A stretch of DNA of 64,000 nucleotides, taken from contig CM060118.1 in NCBI GenBank assembly GCA_030522415.1, positions 22,981,651 through 23,045,650 of the forward strand. The letters run 5' to 3'. Below the pieces are notes generated by a model. The model saw only the letters and a list, made by a program, of their open reading frames with translations, did no database searches and had not been told where the DNA came from. Below are positions 36,612 through 50,000 of this stretch, piece after piece (the stretch's first letter is position 1; every line of letters begins with the position of its first letter). The DNA is from Channallabes apus (lineage: Eukaryota > Chordata > Actinopteri > Siluriformes > Clariidae). Both the position numbers and the translations under genes were made by a program.

Positions 36612-38619
36612 ATTGATTAGCTCTTTTTGTTTGTGTTGGGGGGGTGTAATGTTTGGCAAAGATGTGCTTGGTGGTGGTGTGTCTCATGAGGGTGAGTGAG
36701 GGCAAGCCAGAGCTCCACTCCCAGTCTGGAGGGGCTGTGTGTGTGTGTGGGGGGGGGTGTGTGTGTGCATGTATGGGTTTGAGTCTGCGTCTGCCAGAAT
36801 GAGGTGCCGGCAAAAAAAAAAGGAAAAGAAGAGAGGGGGAAAAAAGAACAGAAAAACTTCTTTTCTGAATGAATGAATGAAGCAAATGAAGGACTTGTTT
36901 TTCAGGTTTTGGGCTGTAATGCTCCTGCTTTGGTTCTTTTTTGGCACCCTTGCTCTCTTTCTCTCTCTTGCTCATTCTTCTTCTCGCGCACTTAAGTGCC
37001 CCTGGCACATACCTGTGTAAAGGATTCACCTTCCGGGAGGGCCATGGGTGGAACTGACATGGCATTTGTTTAGCTGAGCCCTCAGCGGTTGCTGTCTGCC
37101 AACATGGGGCTCAGCTGCTGCAGAGTGCAGGAGTACCATGCTGCTCAGCTTAAGGGTAAGTCCTCAAACTTTTCGCGCAGGATCTATGCGCACTCCTCCA
37201 TCCCATGTCTTTATCGACAGTGGACACGTGTTCTCATTTGGGAATACTGCCAGTGCTTTGTTTGGATTATTGGAAGTGGATGGAGCTTCATTCATTGTAC
37301 TGCAAATAATACTTGTTGGGTTTTTCAAAGAGCTGCTGATGGTAAAGACTGGAACATCTGGACTGCCAAATGCATGAGGAAAAAAAAGGGTCCAGGATCC
37401 ACAGGAAGCTGTGGCTTCACTCGTGAGCTATTTTTATAAGTATTTTTCGAAGGCTTTGTAAGAAGACTAAGGGCTGCTGGTGAGACAGTCTTGCATGAAT
37501 GTGTCCCTGTAATTTGACATGAAGTGTGCTGAAAGGTGTTCTGCTGCTCTCTGATCTGACACTGCCATTTTAACCCTTTATTGCCTCTTAACCATTTCTC
37601 ACACTTTCTATGAGTGTGTGTTATTAAGACCGGCTCTTTTATGTTATGCGGCTCTTTGTGAACCAGTAATTTATGTCTAGTGTACCTAATACGGACAAAA
37701 CCTTGCATGCACAAATATGTAGAACCGTTCGCATATAGCCGTAAAATAGAGTCACTAGGTTTACTGTGCACTCAGTAACATCATTTGAGGCTTCAAGCCA
37801 CTGCATGTGGGTGGAAACAAAATGGAGGTAAATAAATAATTACCATGCAAGGAATATTGGAGAGGTATGACAGTTTCCCACAGTCCCTTTGTACATTTTA
37901 TCAAAGGTCTATGAGGTAACCTAACAGCCTGGATGCAGAAATTGAGAACTGCTGAGTTTGCACTTTTTTTTTTTTGTCTGGACATTTGATAGCCATATTG
38001 AAAAGAGGAAGTCGCAGAGATCAGACCAGAATAAAAAACTGAAATAAAATAAGCAAAGCACTAGAATAACTATATAAAAATAAAAAATAATAATAACAAA
38101 TAATAACTATTATTATTATAAAAAAAGGCAGAACTGATTTTTCACACTTTTTAAGCTTTGCATGTGTGCTTTCAACAGTCTTTAAAAAGTTTTCAATTGC
38201 TAAGCCAAAATACACTACAGGGTCCCCTAGTGATTTCCTAGTTTTGCTGATGGATTTAAAAACTTTTTTTCCCCCTGAAGTCTCTTGCCAGCAGCTCTGT
38301 CTGATATATGAGCCTCGCTACTTGCTGTTAGTGACATAGTGATATCCGAGTTCAGCATAATTTTTTAGCACAACTGAAAGGAGCTTACGGACCGGTTGCA
38401 TGCACAATGGCAGCCTTCACTCACAGACCTAAACCCTGCCATGCCATGATTCTGTCCTGATCTCTTTTTGGAACACAATTCACTTTATTTCGCATGGGAG
38501 GGCTGATTTCATGTCAGGGCTATTATGTATGTGTGTATATGAGAGGGACCTCACCACACAGGAAGTCTCAGTAATCATATATCGGTGTGATATACTGTAA
38601 TTGTTGTGGAATCAGGACG

Positions 38620-38651
<32 letters not shown>

Positions 38652-39180
38652 CACAGATTGGTATATTTGCAGGGAGGAGACCTTTAACAATCAAGCCATA
38701 AAGCAGTAGCTCACAAAAAGGATATAGAGCACTAATTCTCCAGGAAAGAGAGCAGAGATTTTTTTTTTGGTAGCATGTGATCACAGCTTTTCGACACATC
38801 AAACACATTGCTTTCTACAGACGATATCAACAGGAATCTCTCAGCTTTGATTCATTTCAAGGTTTAGTTGAAAGCTTGCAGTTCCTTTGAGGAGAGAAGC
38901 GTGATTGTTGATTTTATTAAAATCACTCCCTTTAAAATTACTGGTTTGATCTAGACTCCAATTTCTCATCTTTTCCAGAGTATGGGAAGGGAAAGACAGA
39001 ATTTCACCTCATCAAAAGCTTGCGTGTCTGTGGTGAATTGCATCCAAGATTTTTAAATTTTTTTATTTTTATCTAAGCCTTAGGGGTTGGAGTGCTGGAT
39101 GTCCTCCACTCCACTCTTACTGCTGACTGCTGGTCAAAAAAAAAAAAGCCCTGTGCCTTGGGGCAGTCTGTCTCTTTATG

Positions 39181-39258
<78 letters not shown>

Positions 39259-42200
39259 GTGAGTGGACATCTGGGTGCGATTGATTAAACCTAGATATAA
39301 GTATATTTTACTGTAATTTATATCCTTTTAAGAATATAACATTTGTGTAGTGATTTATAAAATCCTATAAGTGCTAATAGGCAAGAAAAGGAATAAGAAA
39401 ATCTGTCCAAGCTACCAGTTGTAATTTCTTTCGCATTACAGTATATGTGGCGTTTTAAAGAAGTGCTTTGGCCCTGATCCAGAGAACGAACCTGATTTTT
39501 TTTGTGTGTGCAACATTATTAAAAGCTGGACATTAAGCTCTGACACTGTTTAGTGCTTACAATCCACTGGAATGTTAACAATGCACATCACGGCCTGGGC
39601 CTCCCCCTTATAAACAGTCCACCACCATGACCTTCCGTCACATGGGGGAAAAATGCTGGCTGTCATAGTAAAAGCATTGTCCACTGAGGACACATTGCAT
39701 GCATGCTGGGAAACTGTTTTGGCCCTGAGCTGAACACACTAAAGCATGGCCATGTGAAACACAGGGATATCAGCACCGTTGTGGAGCATAGATATGGAGG
39801 CTGCTATTCTCGTGGGAGTTGAGAATGATAAAGCCGTGTGTTGAGAATATATGAGGTCAGCTAGTTTATGGTGTATTGGGAAAGCGTTGACCCAGATGGT
39901 CAGTCTTCATGACCGCGCATCGACAATCACTGCAACCATCTCAAACTACATGTATATTAAATCACCGCATGATTCTTGTGACTTAGATTTGACTTTGATG
40001 ATCCAGATTTACACAGACACTGTGTACACAATAAAAAAAATACATTTGGTGATTTTTGTTAAAAAGCAAATCAATTAAGATATGAGTGTTTTTAAACCTA
40101 TAGGAAAGCAGCCTTTTTGTAGAGGACTTTGAATGTCAGCTTGCTTGGCTCTTTATACAGTAAATTCACACAAGCCAAGCCTCTGCCCCATATGAGCAGA
40201 TAATGGAATCAGCCATTGTCGTGGCAAATTTGTTGTGAACTATGCCAATTTTCTAAACAACTTGAGTATTGAAAGAGCAAAAAAGTTTATTGCAACCAAA
40301 AGTAAGTGGACAGCACTGGACTGGCCAGCCAGAAGACAACAGACACCCCACGAAAATTCAGCGAGCTTCCCCTCCTTCCCCAGTTTTACATGGTTTATAT
40401 ACTTTCACTTAACACTTACATCATTGTTTGCTCCTCCTTAAGTCAAATACATATTTAATATTCATACGATCTAAGTTTCTTGTGTTTAGGTCCGATTAGT
40501 GTGGCCTTTCCCCGTTACGTAATTTTCCTCTTCATCTCATATTTATTCATATCTGGGTGGGCCTAAATGACCTTGTCTTCAAATTTCCCTTTTTTGGTAA
40601 GAGTTTAGTTTGTTCCTGTTTTATTGACCAGTGTGAAGACTTGGTCTTTCATTGGAACCGCAATTTTTCAAAATCTTCCTTATCAAGATGCGTACGTACT
40701 TTATTTTTGTATTCTGGATCACTGCCTGCCTTGTCTAATTTTTCTTAGTAAAGTTTCTCTATTTCTTGCACTCGTCAGTCATCTATTTCTTGCACTCTGT
40801 GTGTACGGGTCATTCTTAGGTCGCACCTCGCCTCTATTTCTTGCACTTGTAAGCTCTGAGTAACTGGTTATATTAAACTTGCTCTGTTTACATGTCATTT
40901 GCTCGATTTGTTGTGCAGGCACCTTTTCTTTTATTGTAGTGAGCGGATCAAGGCCTCCTGAACAGAGGCCTTCTGGGTATTTGGTACCTTACACTTGACT
41001 ACAATTATAGACCAATAAAATTTTTCCACACCATACACAAAACCTGATCTGAGCTTGGCACATAACCTGACCTCAAATTAAGCATAAAACCTGGTCAGAA
41101 CCTACAAATAAATGAAGAAATGAATGAATAAAACCTGAAGTTACCAAAAAAAAAAACCTGACTTGACTTATCTTAGTGCTCATAAATAGTGTAGGATGGA
41201 ATTCCTTTCACTTTGATTCCATCTAGTGGTTAGTACTTAAATTACAACTATATTTAAGTTATTAGTTTAAACACAAACACAGAATCAGGTTAATGGCTAT
41301 TGTTATATACAGTATACATATTGTTGTTTGCAGTTGAATGTTTCTGCGCCTCCAAATCTTGCTAATAATGCTACAAAATGTGTATTTCATATTTTGAAAT
41401 GTATATTACTGTGTGTATATACAGTATATATATATAGCTATATAAGCTAATAGTAATTAATAAAGCATTTGATAAATTTCAAAAAGCACTGTGATTTGTA
41501 CTGTTATGAGGTTATACAGGTCCTTCTCAAAAAATTTGCATATTGTGATAAAGTTCATTATTTTCTGTAATGTACTGATAAACATTAGACTTTCATATAT
41601 TTTAGATTCATTACACACAACTGAAGTAGTTCAAGCCTTTTATTGTTAAGCCAATATTGATGATTGTGGCATACAGCTCATGAAAACCCAAAATCCCTAT
41701 CTAAAAAAATTAGCATATTTCATCCGACCAATAAAAGAAAAGTGTTTTGAATACAAAAAAAGTCAACCTTCAAATAATTATGTTCAGTTATGCACTCAAT
41801 ACTTGGTCGGGAATCCTTTTGCAGATTCTTGTGTCTTGTGTCTCTCAACTTTCTCTTCACAATATCCCACAGATTCTCTATGGGGTTCAGGTCAGGAGAG
41901 TTGGCAGGCCAATTGAGCACAGTAATACCATGGTCAGTAAACCATTTACCAGTGGTTTTGGCACTGTGAGCAGGTGCCAGGTCGTGCTGAAAAATGAAAT
42001 CTTCATCTCCATAAAGCTTTTCAGCAGATGGAAGCATGAGGTGCTCCAAAATCTCCTGATAGCTAGCTGCATTGACCCTGCCCTTGATAAAACACAGTGG
42101 ACCAACACCAGCAGCTGACATGGCACCCCAGACCATCACTGACTGTGGGTACTTGACACTGGACTTCAGGCATTTTGGCATTTCCCTCTCCCCAGTCTTC

Positions 42201-42899
42201 CTCCAGACTCTGGCACCTTGATTTCCGAATGACATGCAAAATTTGCAACCTGTAGCCCATTTCCTGCACACGCCTGTACACGGTGGCTCTGGATGTTTCT
42301 ACTCCAGACTCAGTCCACTGCTTCCGCAGGTCCTCCAAGGTCTGGAATCGGTCCTTCTCCACAATCTTCCTCAGGGCCCGGTCACCTCTTCTCGTTGTGC
42401 AGCGTTTTCTGCCACACTTTTTCCTTCCCACAGACTTCCCACTGAGGTGCCTTGATACAGCACTCTGGGAACAGCCTATTCGTTCAGAAATTTCTTTCTG
42501 TGTCTTACCCTCTTGCTTGAGGGTGTCAATGATGGCCTTCTGGACAGCAGTCAGGTCGGCAGTCTTACCCATGATTGCGGTTTTGAGTAATGAACCAGGC
42601 TGGGAGTTTTTAAAAGCCTCAGGAATCTTTTGCAGGTGTTTAGAGTTAATTAGTTGATTCAGATGATTAGGTTAATAGCTCGTTTAGAGAACCTTTTCAT
42701 GATATGCTAATTTTTTGAGATAGGGATTTTGGGTTTTCATGAGCTGTATGCCACAATCATCAATATTAAAACAATAAAAGGCTTGAACTACTTCAGTTGT
42801 GTGTAATGAATCTAAAATATATGAAAGTCTAATGTTTATCAGTACATTACAGAAAATAATGAACTTTATCACAATATGCTAATTTTTTGAGAAGGATCT

Positions 42900-42935
<36 letters not shown>

Positions 42936-45900
42936 TGGTAGGAGGTGCAGGAGAAAAGGACCGATCTGCTCCAAGCCATGATGCCTTTCTGCTTATGGCG
43001 AACTCCCAAAATGACATGGAGGACTGGGTCAAAGCTATCAGACGTGTCATCTGGGCACCCTTTGGCGGAGGTAGCACATTCAACATGTTAGTCAAAGGGA
43101 AATAAATATCAAGCACCCAGCCTACTCTCTTTACTTGTCCTATTCTTTTAGCTGTATTTAATGATGTATCATATGTTACTTTAATGACACACAGCCTAAA
43201 CACACCCAGTCTGCTGCTAAAATCTCTCTATTTTAGGCATTATGTTACAGCCCTGATGCTTGTAGAGTTATTTTATACTTCCTGTATACAAATGATACAT
43301 TAGATTTTTTGTGACAGTGAACAATGTGGCACATGCCACACGTGTGCATTGCAGATTCCACAGTGAAGTGTTTATTCTAAATACAGCAACTTACAAGCTA
43401 TCTGTGTTAATCCTTTCAATCCCCTGTCTTAGATGAGATCCTAAAAGTATTCCATAAAGCATCCTGTTACGATATTCGGTGTATTGCCACATACACACAT
43501 GGTTCGACATTCCTCATGATGATTATCACAAATTCTCCATTAGTCCAATGTATGTGTTACAGATGTTTATCTGCTCAGCTATTACAACCATTAGTGTTGG
43601 AGACTATATACTGTACAGTACTGTGCAAAGGTTGTAGACATGCTTTACAAACATGTACAGTGTTACTGTATACACGTTTTATTATAATATTTATTATGTA
43701 TATATTATAATATATAATCATATATAATGACTTTATTATTAAGTGACAGAAAACATTTCTTATTACATGACTAAACTTTTACTGAACTGTTTTGCCCTAC
43801 AGCAGTTATTTGCATGTGCCCATGATGTATATACCACAAACACAGCTACAGTATTTACACTAGCTGGACCAATCATAGGCAAGATGATACCTGTCTCAGT
43901 TTCTTGTTCTTCATTTTCTCTCTCTCAGAATTTTATTATTATTTTTTTACATGAATGACGGCTCCTAAAGAGGATGGCTGAGCATGTGCTCTATTGTGGA
44001 TTAATTAGACATCCATTACATGCAGTAGTAGAGTTCATAAGGTTTTTTGTCTGAGTGATATTGACATATGAATGGTCCTGTAATGTGTCTAATGCCTGAG
44101 GCTAGTCTGCTGCCGTGGAGCGCTTATCTGTCCACACATCATGAGCTGTGTGTGTATCACCTTTACAGACAGTGGTGCATGAAGTATACAAAACCTGTAC
44201 TTGAGTGAAAGTAGCGACACCCTATAGGTAAAATATTCCTCCAGTACTCCTAAAACTCCATTTACATTTCCACTTGAGTATAAAGTGCAAATGTAGTTGC
44301 CTTCATACTGTAAATACTCAAGTGTTAAAAGTAAAATTATCATGTTTTTATTGAATTCGTGGAAACAGCAATTTCAGTTGAAGTTGAACACCACTCCAGA
44401 TAAAATAGATTTTAATTACCCAAGTGTTAACATTGAATGTTTACTATTTCATAATATGAAAATATTCAGGTGAAAAACATCAAGCACTAAAAAAACTGTA
44501 TTAAGAACTAAGTTGTTTTGAAGTAAAGTTAGGACCTTCTTTGGCATTGGATGAGTCCAGTTCTGTGTTCCTTGGATAGATACATCTAAAAGGTGCAAAC
44601 TAAATTTCAAAGCAAATTAGCCAAAATGAATCATGTGCTTTATTCTGATTGTTTTGTTCGATGTGCTTAAATTTGGATAAGCAATTCGTCCCTTATTAGT
44701 AAAAGGGAATGACATGTTGTATAATGTAGTGGAGTAGAATGTGCTGTACAGCATTTTACTTAGAAATGTAGTGAAGTTAAAATTAAACATCTTCCATAAT
44801 GGAAATGCTTTAGTAAAGTGTATACTGTACAGTCATGGCCAAAATTGATGGCACCCCAGAAATCTTTCTAGAAAATCTAATATTTTGCACAGAAAAGTAT
44901 TGGTATGACCTTTAAAAAGCTCCAGAACCTGCATCTTTCTCCATAAATATAGTTAGGACTTGTATTTAAGATTTAGCCTTGACTCTGATGTGGCTTTAAC
45001 CCTTTAAAGAGTGGCGGACAGTAAATGTATATGCAATCTGTTACCGTACTTAAGTCCTTCATTTAAGTATACAGTCATGGCCAAAATTGTTGGCACCCCT
45101 GAAATTTTTTCCAGAAAATCAAGTATTTCTGAATAAAGAATTCAAAAATTCAATTGCATTAACACATGTAACACATGTTTGGTTGCACATCCTTTGGAAA
45201 AAATAACTGAAATCACTGTCAGTGCCATGCAAACTTCTTGATAATGTTGCATATCATTATCTGTATTTGTTTTGAAAGGGATCTTTGGGCAGCATCTGGA
45301 GGATACGGTGCAGTATGAACGAAAGTTTGGGACCAGATTGGCACCTCTGCTAGTAGAGCAGTGTGTGGATTTCATACGAGAGCAAGGTCTAAAAGAGGAG
45401 GGCCTCTTCCGCATGCCAGGACAAGCAAACTTAGTCAAAGAGCTCCAGGATGCTTTTGACTGTGGTGACAAACCTCTGTTTGACAGGTAAGATAAAATCC
45501 TGTTGAAGCCTTCCATTTCAAATATATATTCAGGTTGGCCCAAAAGTCTGGGTTTTTACGTTTTATTTTTTATTTCAAATCCATCTTGGGTCTGAAACAG
45601 AAATAAAATTTTATATAAGAAAAAAATGCCGTTAGGCTCCAGACATTTGGCCAACCCTGTGTATAATAAAAATGTAAAATGATGAAATTAATATTACTTT
45701 GTGTGCAGCATTTGAGGAAGCCAAGCTTCATGTGAGCACCAAAGGTTTATTAAAAACATTCCACAAAATTGGTTTACATGTAGCACAAGAAAATGATAAA
45801 TGACCAGACGGCTCAAAAGCGCATGAATATAATTATACAGAATTTTAAAATAGTCCGGTTGCTGTGGAGAGAATTAAGAATGGCTGAAAGAAAGGAAGAA

Positions 45901-46976
45901 ACTGCAACTAGATACAGATCTTACCTCATACCACGCATACCACTAATTTACCCCTTTGAAATACTGTAACTTCTGCACACATATTCTTTTAAAAAGGAAA
46001 TCTGGAGGTATTTGCATTTGAGCCACACAGCTTGAGTCCTGATTTAAGAGTGCTTATATTATATCATAAAGAGAGGATTTGTGTTTGCTCAATGTGGACT
46101 CTCCATGGGGGTGGAACTACTGTATGTCTCCCTGTCAGTCACTTGGGTAACTACAACTTCTGACCATAGACAGCTACACATCATCCCCAAAGCTGATGTT
46201 GTCTAACACACTGCAAACAACAAGATAGCATTTTTCTTTACCACAAGATGCAAATCTTATCTATATCATGGAGGTTACAGGATTTTCCAGATTGTTTTTT
46301 CCAATAACTGCTTATGTTTTGTTTGGTTTACTGCCACCTTGAGGTTTAAATATCGACCACCTACCAATAGTCAAATCCTACAGCATAATCCAAACGCTTC
46401 TGGTCACAAGTACAGCCGAGCCTTCTCCAGGTGGTGAAATGATCTTTTTTCTGGCTGAATTAAAAACAGCTGATCTGTTAAACCCAGAATATTTTAGGCA
46501 TTTTTGATTTGCTGTATTTTTAATAAACATATACAGTATATACTGTAGTGCTCAGTCGTGTAGTATACAGTAGAATGTAGACATGAAAATAGGCAAAATG
46601 ATGAACTGAATTAGACTACACAAACATAAATAATAAAAATAACAGATACACATGATCACATATTTTAATGTTTGCTTTTGGTTGTTTCTATGACCAAATA
46701 ATAATAATAATATGTTGATTTTGAGAGTTCTACATTTTTGTGAGTATAATATCTTTTCTACTCAACATATCCGACAAAACAAATGCAGTTTGATGTCTAA
46801 CACACACCAGCAAGGCTTCCATATAAATCACTCTTTTTTATTATTTTCTTTATTTTTATTATTTAACAAATAATATTTATCACATATTAAATTATTTAAT
46901 AATATTTTAAATTTAAATTATTTTATTTTAAAATAAATAAATAAATAAAAATAATAATAAAAACAATAATAACAAC

Positions 46977-47012
<36 letters not shown>

Positions 47013-47018
47013 AATTAA

Positions 47019-47063
<45 letters not shown>

Positions 47064-50000
47064 AAAGGTATTATTGTCATTGACCTATGCTATGTTACCA
47101 GCACAGATCTGTGCCGCTTGGATTTTAAAGGCTAAATAAGAAATTACAAAACCGAGAAGCATTTTTTCAACAGAATACCATTCGCTCTAGAAATTTTCAA
47201 AACATGACAATGGCACAGACCTCTCCAAGGTCTGGACCCCTAGCGCGAACTGGCCAAGAACTGGGCAAGAACGATGGCATTACATTACTCACTTTCCTGT
47301 GAGCTGTTCTCTCTGTCAACGCTGTGAGCTCATGTATGGGGTAAAGGGCAGTTAAATGCTTTTCTTTGCTAAAGTGTGTTACACTGCCCTGTGATGTACT
47401 GTAATATGTGCGACAGATGGGTTTCTTCACTCAGTCTTCACTCCACACTACTGTACGTCTGCGACTGCCAGTCATGTCTGTAAAAGTTTCTCTGTATTCC
47501 TTTTTTACATCAAGATGAATTCTATCTCTTACCAGAGTTTCTGTTGATCAATTTTATTGCATTGCTGTCCAAATGACTAATTAACATGAAGCACAAGTGC
47601 ATTATAAGCAGATTTTATAGAGGCAGGTATTCACCAGTATCAGTACTAGACCCCTAACAGCTGTACGTATATCAGTTGAAGCATTTGCTATGTATTTCCA
47701 GTAATACTGATGTTCACACGGTGGCCTCTCTGCTGAAGCTGTACCTCAGGGAGCTGCCTGAACCTGTCATCCCCTTCAACAAATATGAGGACTTCCTCAC
47801 CTGTGCCCAGCTACTGCTCAAAGATGAGGAAGTGGTGAGACATGATCATTAATGGTAACAGATTTTTTTTTTGTTGGTCTTACACTGCCATTTATTTCAC
47901 TTATGTTATGCACAGTGTGAGAAGTGAGGAGTTTACAAAGAGCATTATTTTTCAATCACGAGTATAACTATAACCTGAATCTGCTTTTACTGTATGCTCC
48001 TGTTAAAGGGCCTCGGTGAGCTGGCAAAGCAGGTGAACACCCTTCCTCAAGCTAATTACAACTTGTTGAAGTACATTTGCAAGTAAGCCAACTACTGTAA
48101 TTTAGACTAATAACTACAGTATGAATGGGATATATTTAACATTGTATCAAAATGTTGACTTTTTAAACCATGCAGTATGTTCATGATATATCTTAGATTC
48201 TTGGATGAAGTCCAGTCTCATGCAAATGAAAATAAAATGAGTGCACAGAACCTCGCAACAGTATTTGGACCAAATATCCTCAGAGCGAAGATGGAGGATC
48301 CTGTTTCAATGATGGAGGGTGAGGCAAACCTTGACTTTTGATGTGGAGTATACTGTAGTTATATATTTTGGGAGTTAATTGATGATGAATGTTATAAGAC
48401 ATTAGAGGGTGAGCTGTCTTAGGAAAATAATCAGCATCAGTATGGTGTGATGTAGCACAGCACATGGTTTATTTTCCTCTTATACATTAGCAGTTTGGCA
48501 GAAATTTGCCAAATCTAACAATGTTTTAAATTATGTTAGAATGACAAGTTATACTTGGCGAACATCTGTAAAAAATGTTTCCTCTTCTGTTAGTCTGCAT
48601 CAGTAGTCATGTGTACTCAAGATAGCAAAACACTGGCATTAGAAAGCTTCCAGGAATGCTAAAAAGGACTTGTTAAAGAAAACTTCACTCTATTAACCAT
48701 TACTCATTATGTTATTCTGTTTATGTGGAATGTCGAGCATAAAGATCTCTGTCCTAGTTGTTTTTATAGAAATATTATAATTGCCTGACCTCAATAAGAT
48801 ACAGTATAAGACACTACAGTACTTCTAGGGTTTTGGAATCTGAATGAAATAATACAATGCTAATGATTCAAGTATGTTTCAGGAACTTCTCAGGTGCAGC
48901 ACCTTATGACAGTGCTGATCAGTGAGTATGAGAGATTGTATGGAGGCACGGAGGTTCACACATCCTCACAGCAGAGTGAGATATCTGCTCAGGGCCAGCG
49001 CTGCATGGCAGCTTGGGTTTCACAGGAGGAGATACAGCATTGTCCCACTTCTAGCCAGACCTCTTGCCTTCCTGACCACATGTGTGGCAGAGCCACATCG
49101 CTGGATATAAACATGGGCATACCCAACAATGCGAAGCAGACACCTCAGGGAAAAGCAGTCAGCCCAAGCAAACAGGCCAAATCTCTGCCATCATGGAAAT
49201 ACTCTTTTAAAAGCAGCAGCACACGGGCTCAGCTGCCTAAGATCGGAGGCTCATCTGTGGATGTATCAAACAGCGGCAACTGGCTGATGAATGGCCTGTC
49301 ATCTTTGAGAAGCCATCGGCGGACATCTTCAGGAGAGCGAGTGGGTAAGGACTCGGCATTATCCCATCGCCTTTCTACCTATGACAACGTGACTGCCTCC
49401 AGCGTGAGCGTACCCAGTGTGACCAGCTCACCCTGGTCCACCTCTTCCTGTGAGATATCAGTAGTGAATTCAGTGAGCAGTGAGCCTTCTGCGTTAAGCT
49501 CAGACAAGTGGGTCGAGACCAGGGTGGAAGAGAAAGACATCACGGAAAGTAATGAAGAACTGGAATTGTGTGTAAGCAGCGCAGGATGCAGTGAGTATGG
49601 GAATGTGGATGATAACACGGATGAATCAGCAGAACCTGATGACCACTCACTAGCTCTTAATAGCCTTATAACTGACCTGAAGGATGAGCTGAAGAAACAG
49701 ACGTTAAATTATGAAACCCGAATACGAAGGTAAATAGGAGTCATATGTGTGTTATTGTTTTTAGTCTGTTTTAATGTAGTCGTAGATGATTCTCCCAATC
49801 CAAAGAGCTGGGAGAGAGAATCAAATGATAACACTCAAATGTTATAAAATGAATATTAAGTCACTCTCCATGAGTATTCTTCATTCTTCAACGATTCACT
49901 CGTAGTGTTCATACTGTTTTGAAATCTTTATGTTAGTTCTAGTACAACTAGTTGCTATCAAATGTCACATAATTCATTCCTGGAATTCCTGGAAGGCCAG

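Noticed and set aside
36586..37065. 159-codon minus-strand frame
   Set aside because: Low-complexity (His/Thr repeats from CA/GT tracts, poly-Lys); no acceptor or donor and no family resemblance.
37325..37771. 148-codon minus-strand frame
   Set aside because: No start context, splice support or recognisable motif; composition like the surrounding intron.
39087..39284. Open frames over the (GT)n, (AT)n and (CT)n tracts (for example 21752-22043, 36414-36699, 39073-39284)
   Set aside because: Open only because the dinucleotide repeat has no stop; no splice sites, no homology.
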